This document shows, in pieces, positions 1 through 11,232 of a stretch of DNA of 64,000 nucleotides. This DNA is from Perkinsela sp. pyNocScin1 (taxonomy: Eukaryota; Euglenozoa; Kinetoplastea; Prokinetoplastida; Perkinselidae). Where the stretch lies: assembly GCA_964019655.1 (NCBI GenBank), contig CAXHTR010000006.1, positions 1 to 64,000 on the forward strand. The letters run 5' to 3'. Within the stretch, counting starts at the first letter, position 1. Each line of letters starts with the position of its first letter. Made by a program: the position numbers and the translations under genes. Below the pieces are notes generated by a model. That model was not told the DNA's origin and did not search any database. It saw only the letters and a program-made list of their open reading frames with translations.

Positions 1-1440
1 TCGGCGAATTTTTGCCAAATATTCATGGAATTAAGCATCAGATCGCTCCACATTCACATCCACCCATATATGCATTCATAAAAACGATCAAAAATGCCAC
101 TTGATTGAGTCACGATGATCTTCAGATGCCGATATATGATATCATCTGCTCTGTGAATCAAAAATGATGCCCAAAATCACACCTTATAAGTGAACTGTCT
201 GTTGATGGCACTCGAAGGTCGCAAAGATGTTGAAATGCATGCATTGTTTCCCTTTATGAAATCCAAAAGTCGTCTTTAGCTTTCAAACGTGCATAAATAA
301 CATTTCAAACCATACTCAAATCGTAAAGATTGAATTGTTTGTCTTTAAAAAGGTATTTTTCATCGCTTTGACATACTCTCTCTTTCAATCATCATGAGAG
401 CTTCAAAGAATCTTCGTCAAAGAGGCTTACAACCCATCGCAAGTGTGCAAGATGTGAAATGAGGTCAATATCAGTGCAAAAAGTCTCAAAGATGCATACA
501 GAGTGCATGGAGTAACATCAAAGGATACCATACACTCTGGATAATCCCTCAATCACATAAAAACACTATCACCCCAATAAATGAAATCAAAATTCAAACA
601 TCAATGGATCTCACATTGTTTCCACGAAAAGGAAATGAATATCAAACATATGAATCGTTCGAATAGTGTTTTACATGTATTTTCATGATTATAAGAGTGG
701 CATTCGCAAGATAACATGAGAACAGCGATGAAATGATGTGCCAAAAATCATCGCAAAGTGTGTATGAATGCACGAAAATGATTTCCAAGCGCATTGCGCG
801 ATGAAAGATTGACCAAATTGTGCATAAAAGCTTTTTCTTTCATCTTCTTTGTCGTTTGCATCAGCACTGACAGTCTACAGCTCAAACTCCAAGAATATGC
901 ATCAAGGTCGTTGAAAATTTGATGAGATAGACCGTAATCAGATCAAGAGCGATGACATTATCGCCGGGTGTGATCGATAGTGCAAATGACTCACAAATAC
1001 ATCGTTTATCATCTCGAGTCGTCACACATTGCATAGGTTTCTCGACACTTTTGTTCAGTTCAAAAAAGAAATGAGACACTCTTAAGTTCTCGTGCAGGTC
1101 ATCATGGTTGGCTTCAGTGCAAGGGTTCTCCGCAACAAACAGTTGAATAAAGTGAAAGAATGCAGTCCCACTTTCGCGTTTTTTTCATTTCATCGTCATA
1201 GATCTTGTCGTGTTTTGGGGAAAGATTTAAATTGCATTCACAATGAAACATCGTCCACTTTGTCGTGCAGTTGTTTCTTAAATTCATGTCTTCATCGTCA
1301 GGTGCGTACAAGCTTAATCGTGGAAGTCGTAGTCACATGTCATGGAATAGAAAATGATGGATTCTGTCTGTGATGTGGTGTGCCGGGTCTTCGAAATGGT
1401 GTGAGCGTTGGGGGCCATCTTTCTCTTGGAATATATATAT

Positions 1441-2340
1441 TGCGGCCGCTTCGCGCCCGCGGTGCCTCCGGCGGTTTTGTCTTGCTTCGCGCTGTCCCTC
1501 GCTTCGCTCGTCGGTTGGTTGTCGATTTTGCCCGTGTCTCCCGTGTCGGGTGCTCTGGGGTCGCCCCCGTTGCCCTGGTTTCCGCGTCGTCGTTTTTTTC
1601 CGCGCCTGCTGTGCGAGTTCTGCCTTCGAGTCTCGTCGATTTCTTTCGGGTGTGTCTCTGTGCGTTCTCTCGCTTCGTCGCTCGCTGTGGTGGGTGGTGC
1701 CTGCTGGTTCTGCCGTAGTTTCTTTTTCGCTCGCTTCGCTCGCTGCGGATGTGGTTGCCCCGGTTGCTGGTCTGCGGGTGGTGTATCTGGTCTCGACGTC
1801 GTTTTGCCCCCTCTCCCGTCGTCTGGTTGGCTTCGTCGTTGCCCTCGTCCCCCCTCCTCGGTGCCGTCGTTTTTGTTTTTTCTTTCGGCTGTGTTGCTGG
1901 GTGTGGCTTCCCTGTCGTTGCGTCTGGTCGCTGGGTTCTCCCGCCGGTGTGTTTCCGATTTCGTTCGCTTCTGCGTTGTCTTCTCCGCGGCCGCGTCTTT
2001 CTGGCGTGTTTGTTCGATTCTGCCTCTCCCTTGTGCGTGCTCGTTTCGCTCGCCCGTCGGTTGCGCGTTGGTCGTGGCGGTGGTGGCGTTGTTTCGCGCG
2101 TCTTGGTGGCGTTTGTTTTGAAATTTAGTTGCCCGGGTGTGTGCCTTTGCGGGTGTGCGTTTCGCTCTTCGGGTCTGTTTGGTTGCGCTGTTTCGTTTGC
2201 TGGATGTGGGTGCTTGCTGGGCCTCTTGGCGCCGTGCGGGTTGCTTTTTTTTGCTCTTTGGAAAAAAAATTGTGGCCGCTTCGCGCCCGCTGTGCCCCCC
2301 GCGCTTTTTTTGCGTCTGCCTTGCCCTGGCTCTCCCTTGA
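1441..2340. other. A-depleted GC-rich core of the satellite unit
   Basis: By hand count this 900-bp stretch has about 24 A on the + strand, 8 of them in one run; the rest is G, C and T. The minus strand is therefore almost free of T. Because every stop codon needs an A on its own strand and a T, few stops arise, so long overlapping ORFs appear in several frames on both strands (up to 406 residues). This fits composition rather than coding: in unit 5 the sequence changes with frame-shifting indels, yet frames stay open. Short palindromic motifs such as TCGCTTCGCTCG recur. A near-identical motif of about 34 bp flanks the core (1441-1474 and 2271-2304). Equivalent cores lie at 4249, 7057, 9865 and 12673. 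Confidence 0.8.
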
Positions 2341-2360
2341 ACGGAGGCGCCGCGAAAATT

Positions 2361-2443
2361 CCAAATTTTCGATAGCTCAGATAGCTCAGTTGGCAGCGAC
2401 CCACCGTAGAATTTGATTTCGAGCCCTGCCAGTGTGTTTTTGG
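2361..2443 (+). other. tRNA-like element with A-box and B-box (non-canonical)
   Basis: An A-box match, TAGCTCAGTTGG, lies at 2382-2393 and a B-box-like TTCGAGCC at 2418-2425; this pairing is the internal Pol III promoter of tRNA genes. A partial direct duplication (GATAGCTCA, ATAGCTCA) precedes it. CCAAA at 2361 could pair with TTTGG at 2439, and GGCAG at 2392 with CTGCC at 2426. The T-stem does not pair and there is no room for a normal anticodon arm, so it is not a standard tRNA gene. It may be a tRNA relic or a small Pol III unit. Copies lie at 5169, 7977, 10785 and 13596. Confidence 0.4.
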
Positions 2444-2808
2444 AGTGCTTTTTGATGCATTTTCTTTGAAGGGGGTGCTGCATGGGTTTAATTTTGAGGT
2501 ACCTCCGATAGCTGCTGGTAGGCCTCTGTTTGGGAGTATTATCACATCCTGGCAGTGCATTTTTCGAGTTTTAAAGTCAAAAGTCGTTTCAATGGTATCC
2601 AGACGGTCCCCAATATGTCGATATCATATTCATTTCGCTTCAAATTTGATGGCATGATATATATTTGAATGTTCAAAGAGTCTTCATTGCAAAATTGGAA
2701 GTGAGATCAATGCATACCCGTGATATTCAGTCGTCTTTATTTCCATCATGTGAATATGAGTATAGATTGATGTCATAGCTACATTTCTGCATCGCATATT
2801 GATCTATA

Positions 2809-5616
2809 TCGGCGAATTTTTGCCAAATATTCATGGAATTAAGCATCAGATCGCTCCACATTCACATCCACCCATATATGCATTCATAAAAACGATCAAA
2901 AATGCCACTTGATTGAGTCACGATGATCTTCAGATGCCGATATATGATATCATCTGCTCTGTGAATCAAAAATGATGCCCAAAATCACACCTTATAAGTG
3001 AACTGTCTGTTGATGGCACTCGAAGGTCGCAAAGATGTTGAAATGCATGCATTGTTTCCCTTTATGAAATCCAAAAGTCGTCTTTAGCTTTCAAACGTGC
3101 ATAAATAACATTTCAAACCATACTCAAATCGTAAAGATTGAATTGTTTGTCTTTAAAAAGGTATTTTTCATCGCTTTGACATACTCTCTCTTTCAATCAT
3201 CATGAGAGCTTCAAAGAATCTTCGTCAAAGAGGCTTACAACCCATCGCAAGTGTGCAAGATGTGAAATGAGGTCAATATCAGTGCAAAAAGTCTCAAAGA
3301 TGCATACAGAGTGCATGGAGTAACATCAAAGGATACCATACACTCTGGATAATCCCTCAATCACATAAAAACACTATCACCCCAATAAATGAAATCAAAA
3401 TTCAAACATCAATGGATCTCACATTGTTTCCACGAAAAGGAAATGAATATCAAACATATGAATCGTTCGAATAGTGTTTTACATGTATTTTCATGATTAT
3501 AAGAGTGGCATTCGCAAGATAACATGAGAACAGCGATGAAATGATGTGCCAAAAATCATCGCAAAGTGTGTATGAATGCACGAAAATGATTTCCAAGCGC
3601 ATTGCGCGATGAAAGATTGACCAAATTGTGCATAAAAGCTTTTTCTTTCATCTTCTTTGTCGTTTGCATCAGCACTGACAGTCTACAGCTCAAACTCCAA
3701 GAATATGCATCAAGGTCGTTGAAAATTTGATGAGATAGACCGTAATCAGATCAAGAGCGATGACATTATCGCCGGGTGTGATCGATAGTGCAAATGACTC
3801 ACAAATACATCGTTTATCATCTCGAGTCGTCACACATTGCATAGGTTTCTCGACACTTTTGTTCAGTTCAAAAAAGAAATGAGACACTCTTAAGTTCTCG
3901 TGCAGGTCATCATGGTTGGCTTCAGTGCAAGGGTTCTCCGCAACAAACAGTTGAATAAAGTGAAAGAATGCAGTCCCACTTTCGCGTTTTTTTCATTTCA
4001 TCGTCATAGATCTTGTCGTGTTTTGGGGAAAGATTTAAATTGCATTCACAATGAAACATCGTCCACTTTGTCGTGCAGTTGTTTCTTAAATTCATGTCTT
4101 CATCGTCAGGTGCGTACAAGCTTAATCGTGGAAGTCGTAGTCACATGTCATGGAATAGAAAATGATGGATTCTGTCTGTGATGTGGTGTGCCGGGTCTTC
4201 GAAATGGTGTGAGCGTTGGGGGCCATCTTTCTCTTGGAATATATATATTGCGGCCGCTTCGCGCCCGCGGTGCCTCCGGCGGTTTTGTCTTGCTTCGCGC
4301 TGTCCCTCGCTTCGCTCGTCGGTTGGTTGTCGATTTTGCCCGTGTCTCCCGTGTCGGGTGCTCTGGGGTCGCCCCCGTTGCCCTGGTTTCCGCGTCGTCG
4401 TTTTTTTCCGCGCCTGCTGTGCGAGTTCTGCCTTCGAGTCTCGTCGATTTCTTTCGGGTGTGTCTCTGTGCGTTCTCTCGCTTCGTCGCTCGCTGTGGTG
4501 GGTGGTGCCTGCTGGTTCTGCCGTAGTTTCTTTTTCGCTCGCTTCGCTCGCTGCGGATGTGGTTGCCCCGGTTGCTGGTCTGCGGGTGGTGTATCTGGTC
4601 TCGACGTCGTTTTGCCCCCTCTCCCGTCGTCTGGTTGGCTTCGTCGTTGCCCTCGTCCCCCCTCCTCGGTGCCGTCGTTTTTGTTTTTTCTTTCGGCTGT
4701 GTTGCTGGGTGTGGCTTCCCTGTCGTTGCGTCTGGTCGCTGGGTTCTCCCGCCGGTGTGTTTCCGATTTCGTTCGCTTCTGCGTTGTCTTCTCCGCGGCC
4801 GCGTCTTTCTGGCGTGTTTGTTCGATTCTGCCTCTCCCTTGTGCGTGCTCGTTTCGCTCGCCCGTCGGTTGCGCGTTGGTCGTGGCGGTGGTGGCGTTGT
4901 TTCGCGCGTCTTGGTGGCGTTTGTTTTGAAATTTAGTTGCCCGGGTGTGTGCCTTTGCGGGTGTGCGTTTCGCTCTTCGGGTCTGTTTGGTTGCGCTGTT
5001 TCGTTTGCTGGATGTGGGTGCTTGCTGGGCCTCTTGGCGCCGTGCGGGTTGCTTTTTTTTGCTCTTTGGAAAAAAAATTGTGGCCGCTTCGCGCCCGCTG
5101 TGCCCCCCGCGCTTTTTTTGCGTCTGCCTTGCCCTGGCTCTCCCTTGAACGGAGGCGCCGCGAAAATTCCAAATTTTCGATAGCTCAGATAGCTCAGTTG
5201 GCAGCGACCCACCGTAGAATTTGATTTCGAGCCCTGCCAGTGTGTTTTTGGAGTGCTTTTTGATGCATTTTCTTTGAAGGGGGTGCTGCATGGGTTTAAT
5301 TTTGAGGTACCTCCGATAGCTGCTGGTAGGCCTCTGTTTGGGAGTATTATCACATCCTGGCAGTGCATTTTTCGAGTTTTAAAGTCAAAAGTCGTTTCAA
5401 TGGTATCCAGACGGTCCCCAATATGTCGATATCATATTCATTTCGCTTCAAATTTGATGGCATGATATATATTTGAATGTTCAAAGAGTCTTCATTGCAA
5501 AATTGGAAGTGAGATCAATGCATACCCGTGATATTCAGTCGTCTTTATTTCCATCATGTGAATATGAGTATAGATTGATGTCATAGCTACATTTCTGCAT
5601 CGCATATTGATCTATA
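2809..5616. repeat. Satellite unit 2
   Basis: Looks identical to unit 1. Core 4249-5148; tRNA-like element 5169-5251. Confidence 0.9.
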
Positions 5617-8424
5617 TCGGCGAATTTTTGCCAAATATTCATGGAATTAAGCATCAGATCGCTCCACATTCACATCCACCCATATATGCATTCATAAAAA
5701 CGATCAAAAATGCCACTTGATTGAGTCACGATGATCTTCAGATGCCGATATATGATATCATCTGCTCTGTGAATCAAAAATGATGCCCAAAATCACACCT
5801 TATAAGTGAACTGTCTGTTGATGGCACTCGAAGGTCGCAAAGATGTTGAAATGCATGCATTGTTTCCCTTTATGAAATCCAAAAGTCGTCTTTAGCTTTC
5901 AAACGTGCATAAATAACATTTCAAACCATACTCAAATCGTAAAGATTGAATTGTTTGTCTTTAAAAAGGTATTTTTCATCGCTTTGACATACTCTCTCTT
6001 TCAATCATCATGAGAGCTTCAAAGAATCTTCGTCAAAGAGGCTTACAACCCATCGCAAGTGTGCAAGATGTGAAATGAGGTCAATATCAGTGCAAAAAGT
6101 CTCAAAGATGCATACAGAGTGCATGGAGTAACATCAAAGGATACCATACACTCTGGATAATCCCTCAATCACATAAAAACACTATCACCCCAATAAATGA
6201 AATCAAAATTCAAACATCAATGGATCTCACATTGTTTCCACGAAAAGGAAATGAATATCAAACATATGAATCGTTCGAATAGTGTTTTACATGTATTTTC
6301 ATGATTATAAGAGTGGCATTCGCAAGATAACATGAGAACAGCGATGAAATGATGTGCCAAAAATCATCGCAAAGTGTGTATGAATGCACGAAAATGATTT
6401 CCAAGCGCATTGCGCGATGAAAGATTGACCAAATTGTGCATAAAAGCTTTTTCTTTCATCTTCTTTGTCGTTTGCATCAGCACTGACAGTCTACAGCTCA
6501 AACTCCAAGAATATGCATCAAGGTCGTTGAAAATTTGATGAGATAGACCGTAATCAGATCAAGAGCGATGACATTATCGCCGGGTGTGATCGATAGTGCA
6601 AATGACTCACAAATACATCGTTTATCATCTCGAGTCGTCACACATTGCATAGGTTTCTCGACACTTTTGTTCAGTTCAAAAAAGAAATGAGACACTCTTA
6701 AGTTCTCGTGCAGGTCATCATGGTTGGCTTCAGTGCAAGGGTTCTCCGCAACAAACAGTTGAATAAAGTGAAAGAATGCAGTCCCACTTTCGCGTTTTTT
6801 TCATTTCATCGTCATAGATCTTGTCGTGTTTTGGGGAAAGATTTAAATTGCATTCACAATGAAACATCGTCCACTTTGTCGTGCAGTTGTTTCTTAAATT
6901 CATGTCTTCATCGTCAGGTGCGTACAAGCTTAATCGTGGAAGTCGTAGTCACATGTCATGGAATAGAAAATGATGGATTCTGTCTGTGATGTGGTGTGCC
7001 GGGTCTTCGAAATGGTGTGAGCGTTGGGGGCCATCTTTCTCTTGGAATATATATATTGCGGCCGCTTCGCGCCCGCGGTGCCTCCGGCGGTTTTGTCTTG
7101 CTTCGCGCTGTCCCTCGCTTCGCTCGTCGGTTGGTTGTCGATTTTGCCCGTGTCTCCCGTGTCGGGTGCTCTGGGGTCGCCCCCGTTGCCCTGGTTTCCG
7201 CGTCGTCGTTTTTTTCCGCGCCTGCTGTGCGAGTTCTGCCTTCGAGTCTCGTCGATTTCTTTCGGGTGTGTCTCTGTGCGTTCTCTCGCTTCGTCGCTCG
7301 CTGTGGTGGGTGGTGCCTGCTGGTTCTGCCGTAGTTTCTTTTTCGCTCGCTTCGCTCGCTGCGGATGTGGTTGCCCCGGTTGCTGGTCTGCGGGTGGTGT
7401 ATCTGGTCTCGACGTCGTTTTGCCCCCTCTCCCGTCGTCTGGTTGGCTTCGTCGTTGCCCTCGTCCCCCCTCCTCGGTGCCGTCGTTTTTGTTTTTTCTT
7501 TCGGCTGTGTTGCTGGGTGTGGCTTCCCTGTCGTTGCGTCTGGTCGCTGGGTTCTCCCGCCGGTGTGTTTCCGATTTCGTTCGCTTCTGCGTTGTCTTCT
7601 CCGCGGCCGCGTCTTTCTGGCGTGTTTGTTCGATTCTGCCTCTCCCTTGTGCGTGCTCGTTTCGCTCGCCCGTCGGTTGCGCGTTGGTCGTGGCGGTGGT
7701 GGCGTTGTTTCGCGCGTCTTGGTGGCGTTTGTTTTGAAATTTAGTTGCCCGGGTGTGTGCCTTTGCGGGTGTGCGTTTCGCTCTTCGGGTCTGTTTGGTT
7801 GCGCTGTTTCGTTTGCTGGATGTGGGTGCTTGCTGGGCCTCTTGGCGCCGTGCGGGTTGCTTTTTTTTGCTCTTTGGAAAAAAAATTGTGGCCGCTTCGC
7901 GCCCGCTGTGCCCCCCGCGCTTTTTTTGCGTCTGCCTTGCCCTGGCTCTCCCTTGAACGGAGGCGCCGCGAAAATTCCAAATTTTCGATAGCTCAGATAG
8001 CTCAGTTGGCAGCGACCCACCGTAGAATTTGATTTCGAGCCCTGCCAGTGTGTTTTTGGAGTGCTTTTTGATGCATTTTCTTTGAAGGGGGTGCTGCATG
8101 GGTTTAATTTTGAGGTACCTCCGATAGCTGCTGGTAGGCCTCTGTTTGGGAGTATTATCACATCCTGGCAGTGCATTTTTCGAGTTTTAAAGTCAAAAGT
8201 CGTTTCAATGGTATCCAGACGGTCCCCAATATGTCGATATCATATTCATTTCGCTTCAAATTTGATGGCATGATATATATTTGAATGTTCAAAGAGTCTT
8301 CATTGCAAAATTGGAAGTGAGATCAATGCATACCCGTGATATTCAGTCGTCTTTATTTCCATCATGTGAATATGAGTATAGATTGATGTCATAGCTACAT
8401 TTCTGCATCGCATATTGATCTATA
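5617..8424. repeat. Satellite unit 3
   Basis: Looks identical to unit 1. Core 7057-7956; tRNA-like element 7977-8059. Confidence 0.9.
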
Positions 8425-11232
8425 TCGGCGAATTTTTGCCAAATATTCATGGAATTAAGCATCAGATCGCTCCACATTCACATCCACCCATATATGCATT
8501 CATAAAAACGATCAAAAATGCCACTTGATTGAGTCACGATGATCTTCAGATGCCGATATATGATATCATCTGCTCTGTGAATCAAAAATGATGCCCAAAA
8601 TCACACCTTATAAGTGAACTGTCTGTTGATGGCACTCGAAGGTCGCAAAGATGTTGAAATGCATGCATTGTTTCCCTTTATGAAATCCAAAAGTCGTCTT
8701 TAGCTTTCAAACGTGCATAAATAACATTTCAAACCATACTCAAATCGTAAAGATTGAATTGTTTGTCTTTAAAAAGGTATTTTTCATCGCTTTGACATAC
8801 TCTCTCTTTCAATCATCATGAGAGCTTCAAAGAATCTTCGTCAAAGAGGCTTACAACCCATCGCAAGTGTGCAAGATGTGAAATGAGGTCAATATCAGTG
8901 CAAAAAGTCTCAAAGATGCATACAGAGTGCATGGAGTAACATCAAAGGATACCATACACTCTGGATAATCCCTCAATCACATAAAAACACTATCACCCCA
9001 ATAAATGAAATCAAAATTCAAACATCAATGGATCTCACATTGTTTCCACGAAAAGGAAATGAATATCAAACATATGAATCGTTCGAATAGTGTTTTACAT
9101 GTATTTTCATGATTATAAGAGTGGCATTCGCAAGATAACATGAGAACAGCGATGAAATGATGTGCCAAAAATCATCGCAAAGTGTGTATGAATGCACGAA
9201 AATGATTTCCAAGCGCATTGCGCGATGAAAGATTGACCAAATTGTGCATAAAAGCTTTTTCTTTCATCTTCTTTGTCGTTTGCATCAGCACTGACAGTCT
9301 ACAGCTCAAACTCCAAGAATATGCATCAAGGTCGTTGAAAATTTGATGAGATAGACCGTAATCAGATCAAGAGCGATGACATTATCGCCGGGTGTGATCG
9401 ATAGTGCAAATGACTCACAAATACATCGTTTATCATCTCGAGTCGTCACACATTGCATAGGTTTCTCGACACTTTTGTTCAGTTCAAAAAAGAAATGAGA
9501 CACTCTTAAGTTCTCGTGCAGGTCATCATGGTTGGCTTCAGTGCAAGGGTTCTCCGCAACAAACAGTTGAATAAAGTGAAAGAATGCAGTCCCACTTTCG
9601 CGTTTTTTTCATTTCATCGTCATAGATCTTGTCGTGTTTTGGGGAAAGATTTAAATTGCATTCACAATGAAACATCGTCCACTTTGTCGTGCAGTTGTTT
9701 CTTAAATTCATGTCTTCATCGTCAGGTGCGTACAAGCTTAATCGTGGAAGTCGTAGTCACATGTCATGGAATAGAAAATGATGGATTCTGTCTGTGATGT
9801 GGTGTGCCGGGTCTTCGAAATGGTGTGAGCGTTGGGGGCCATCTTTCTCTTGGAATATATATATTGCGGCCGCTTCGCGCCCGCGGTGCCTCCGGCGGTT
9901 TTGTCTTGCTTCGCGCTGTCCCTCGCTTCGCTCGTCGGTTGGTTGTCGATTTTGCCCGTGTCTCCCGTGTCGGGTGCTCTGGGGTCGCCCCCGTTGCCCT
10001 GGTTTCCGCGTCGTCGTTTTTTTCCGCGCCTGCTGTGCGAGTTCTGCCTTCGAGTCTCGTCGATTTCTTTCGGGTGTGTCTCTGTGCGTTCTCTCGCTTC
10101 GTCGCTCGCTGTGGTGGGTGGTGCCTGCTGGTTCTGCCGTAGTTTCTTTTTCGCTCGCTTCGCTCGCTGCGGATGTGGTTGCCCCGGTTGCTGGTCTGCG
10201 GGTGGTGTATCTGGTCTCGACGTCGTTTTGCCCCCTCTCCCGTCGTCTGGTTGGCTTCGTCGTTGCCCTCGTCCCCCCTCCTCGGTGCCGTCGTTTTTGT
10301 TTTTTCTTTCGGCTGTGTTGCTGGGTGTGGCTTCCCTGTCGTTGCGTCTGGTCGCTGGGTTCTCCCGCCGGTGTGTTTCCGATTTCGTTCGCTTCTGCGT
10401 TGTCTTCTCCGCGGCCGCGTCTTTCTGGCGTGTTTGTTCGATTCTGCCTCTCCCTTGTGCGTGCTCGTTTCGCTCGCCCGTCGGTTGCGCGTTGGTCGTG
10501 GCGGTGGTGGCGTTGTTTCGCGCGTCTTGGTGGCGTTTGTTTTGAAATTTAGTTGCCCGGGTGTGTGCCTTTGCGGGTGTGCGTTTCGCTCTTCGGGTCT
10601 GTTTGGTTGCGCTGTTTCGTTTGCTGGATGTGGGTGCTTGCTGGGCCTCTTGGCGCCGTGCGGGTTGCTTTTTTTTGCTCTTTGGAAAAAAAATTGTGGC
10701 CGCTTCGCGCCCGCTGTGCCCCCCGCGCTTTTTTTGCGTCTGCCTTGCCCTGGCTCTCCCTTGAACGGAGGCGCCGCGAAAATTCCAAATTTTCGATAGC
10801 TCAGATAGCTCAGTTGGCAGCGACCCACCGTAGAATTTGATTTCGAGCCCTGCCAGTGTGTTTTTGGAGTGCTTTTTGATGCATTTTCTTTGAAGGGGGT
10901 GCTGCATGGGTTTAATTTTGAGGTACCTCCGATAGCTGCTGGTAGGCCTCTGTTTGGGAGTATTATCACATCCTGGCAGTGCATTTTTCGAGTTTTAAAG
11001 TCAAAAGTCGTTTCAATGGTATCCAGACGGTCCCCAATATGTCGATATCATATTCATTTCGCTTCAAATTTGATGGCATGATATATATTTGAATGTTCAA
11101 AGAGTCTTCATTGCAAAATTGGAAGTGAGATCAATGCATACCCGTGATATTCAGTCGTCTTTATTTCCATCATGTGAATATGAGTATAGATTGATGTCAT
11201 AGCTACATTTCTGCATCGCATATTGATCTATA
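8425..11232. repeat. Satellite unit 4
   Basis: Looks identical to unit 1. Core 9865-10764; tRNA-like element 10785-10867. Confidence 0.9.

Larger units (their letters stand above)
1..2808. repeat. Satellite unit 1
   Basis: Reference copy of the unit. Core 1441-2340; tRNA-like element 2361-2443. The unit boundary used here is arbitrary because the array has no visible punctuation. Confidence 0.9.

Noticed and set aside
882-1079. 65-codon minus-strand ORF repeated in each satellite unit
   Set aside because: In the diverged unit 6 it is broken by a one-base insertion and the substitutions do not favour synonymous positions; conservation is at DNA level only.
2361-2443. Functional tRNA gene in the satellite
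   Set aside because: The T-stem does not pair, the distance between D arm and T loop is too short for an anticodon arm, and the B-box has mismatches.
1314-2560. Long Arg/Thr-rich ORFs of 389 and 406 codons on the minus strand (and in every satellite copy), and 252/237/208-codon ORFs on the + strand
   Set aside because: They overlap one another in different frames on both strands, are low in complexity, and follow from the lack of A on one strand. In unit 5 indels change the frame, but all frames stay open, so there is no coding constraint.
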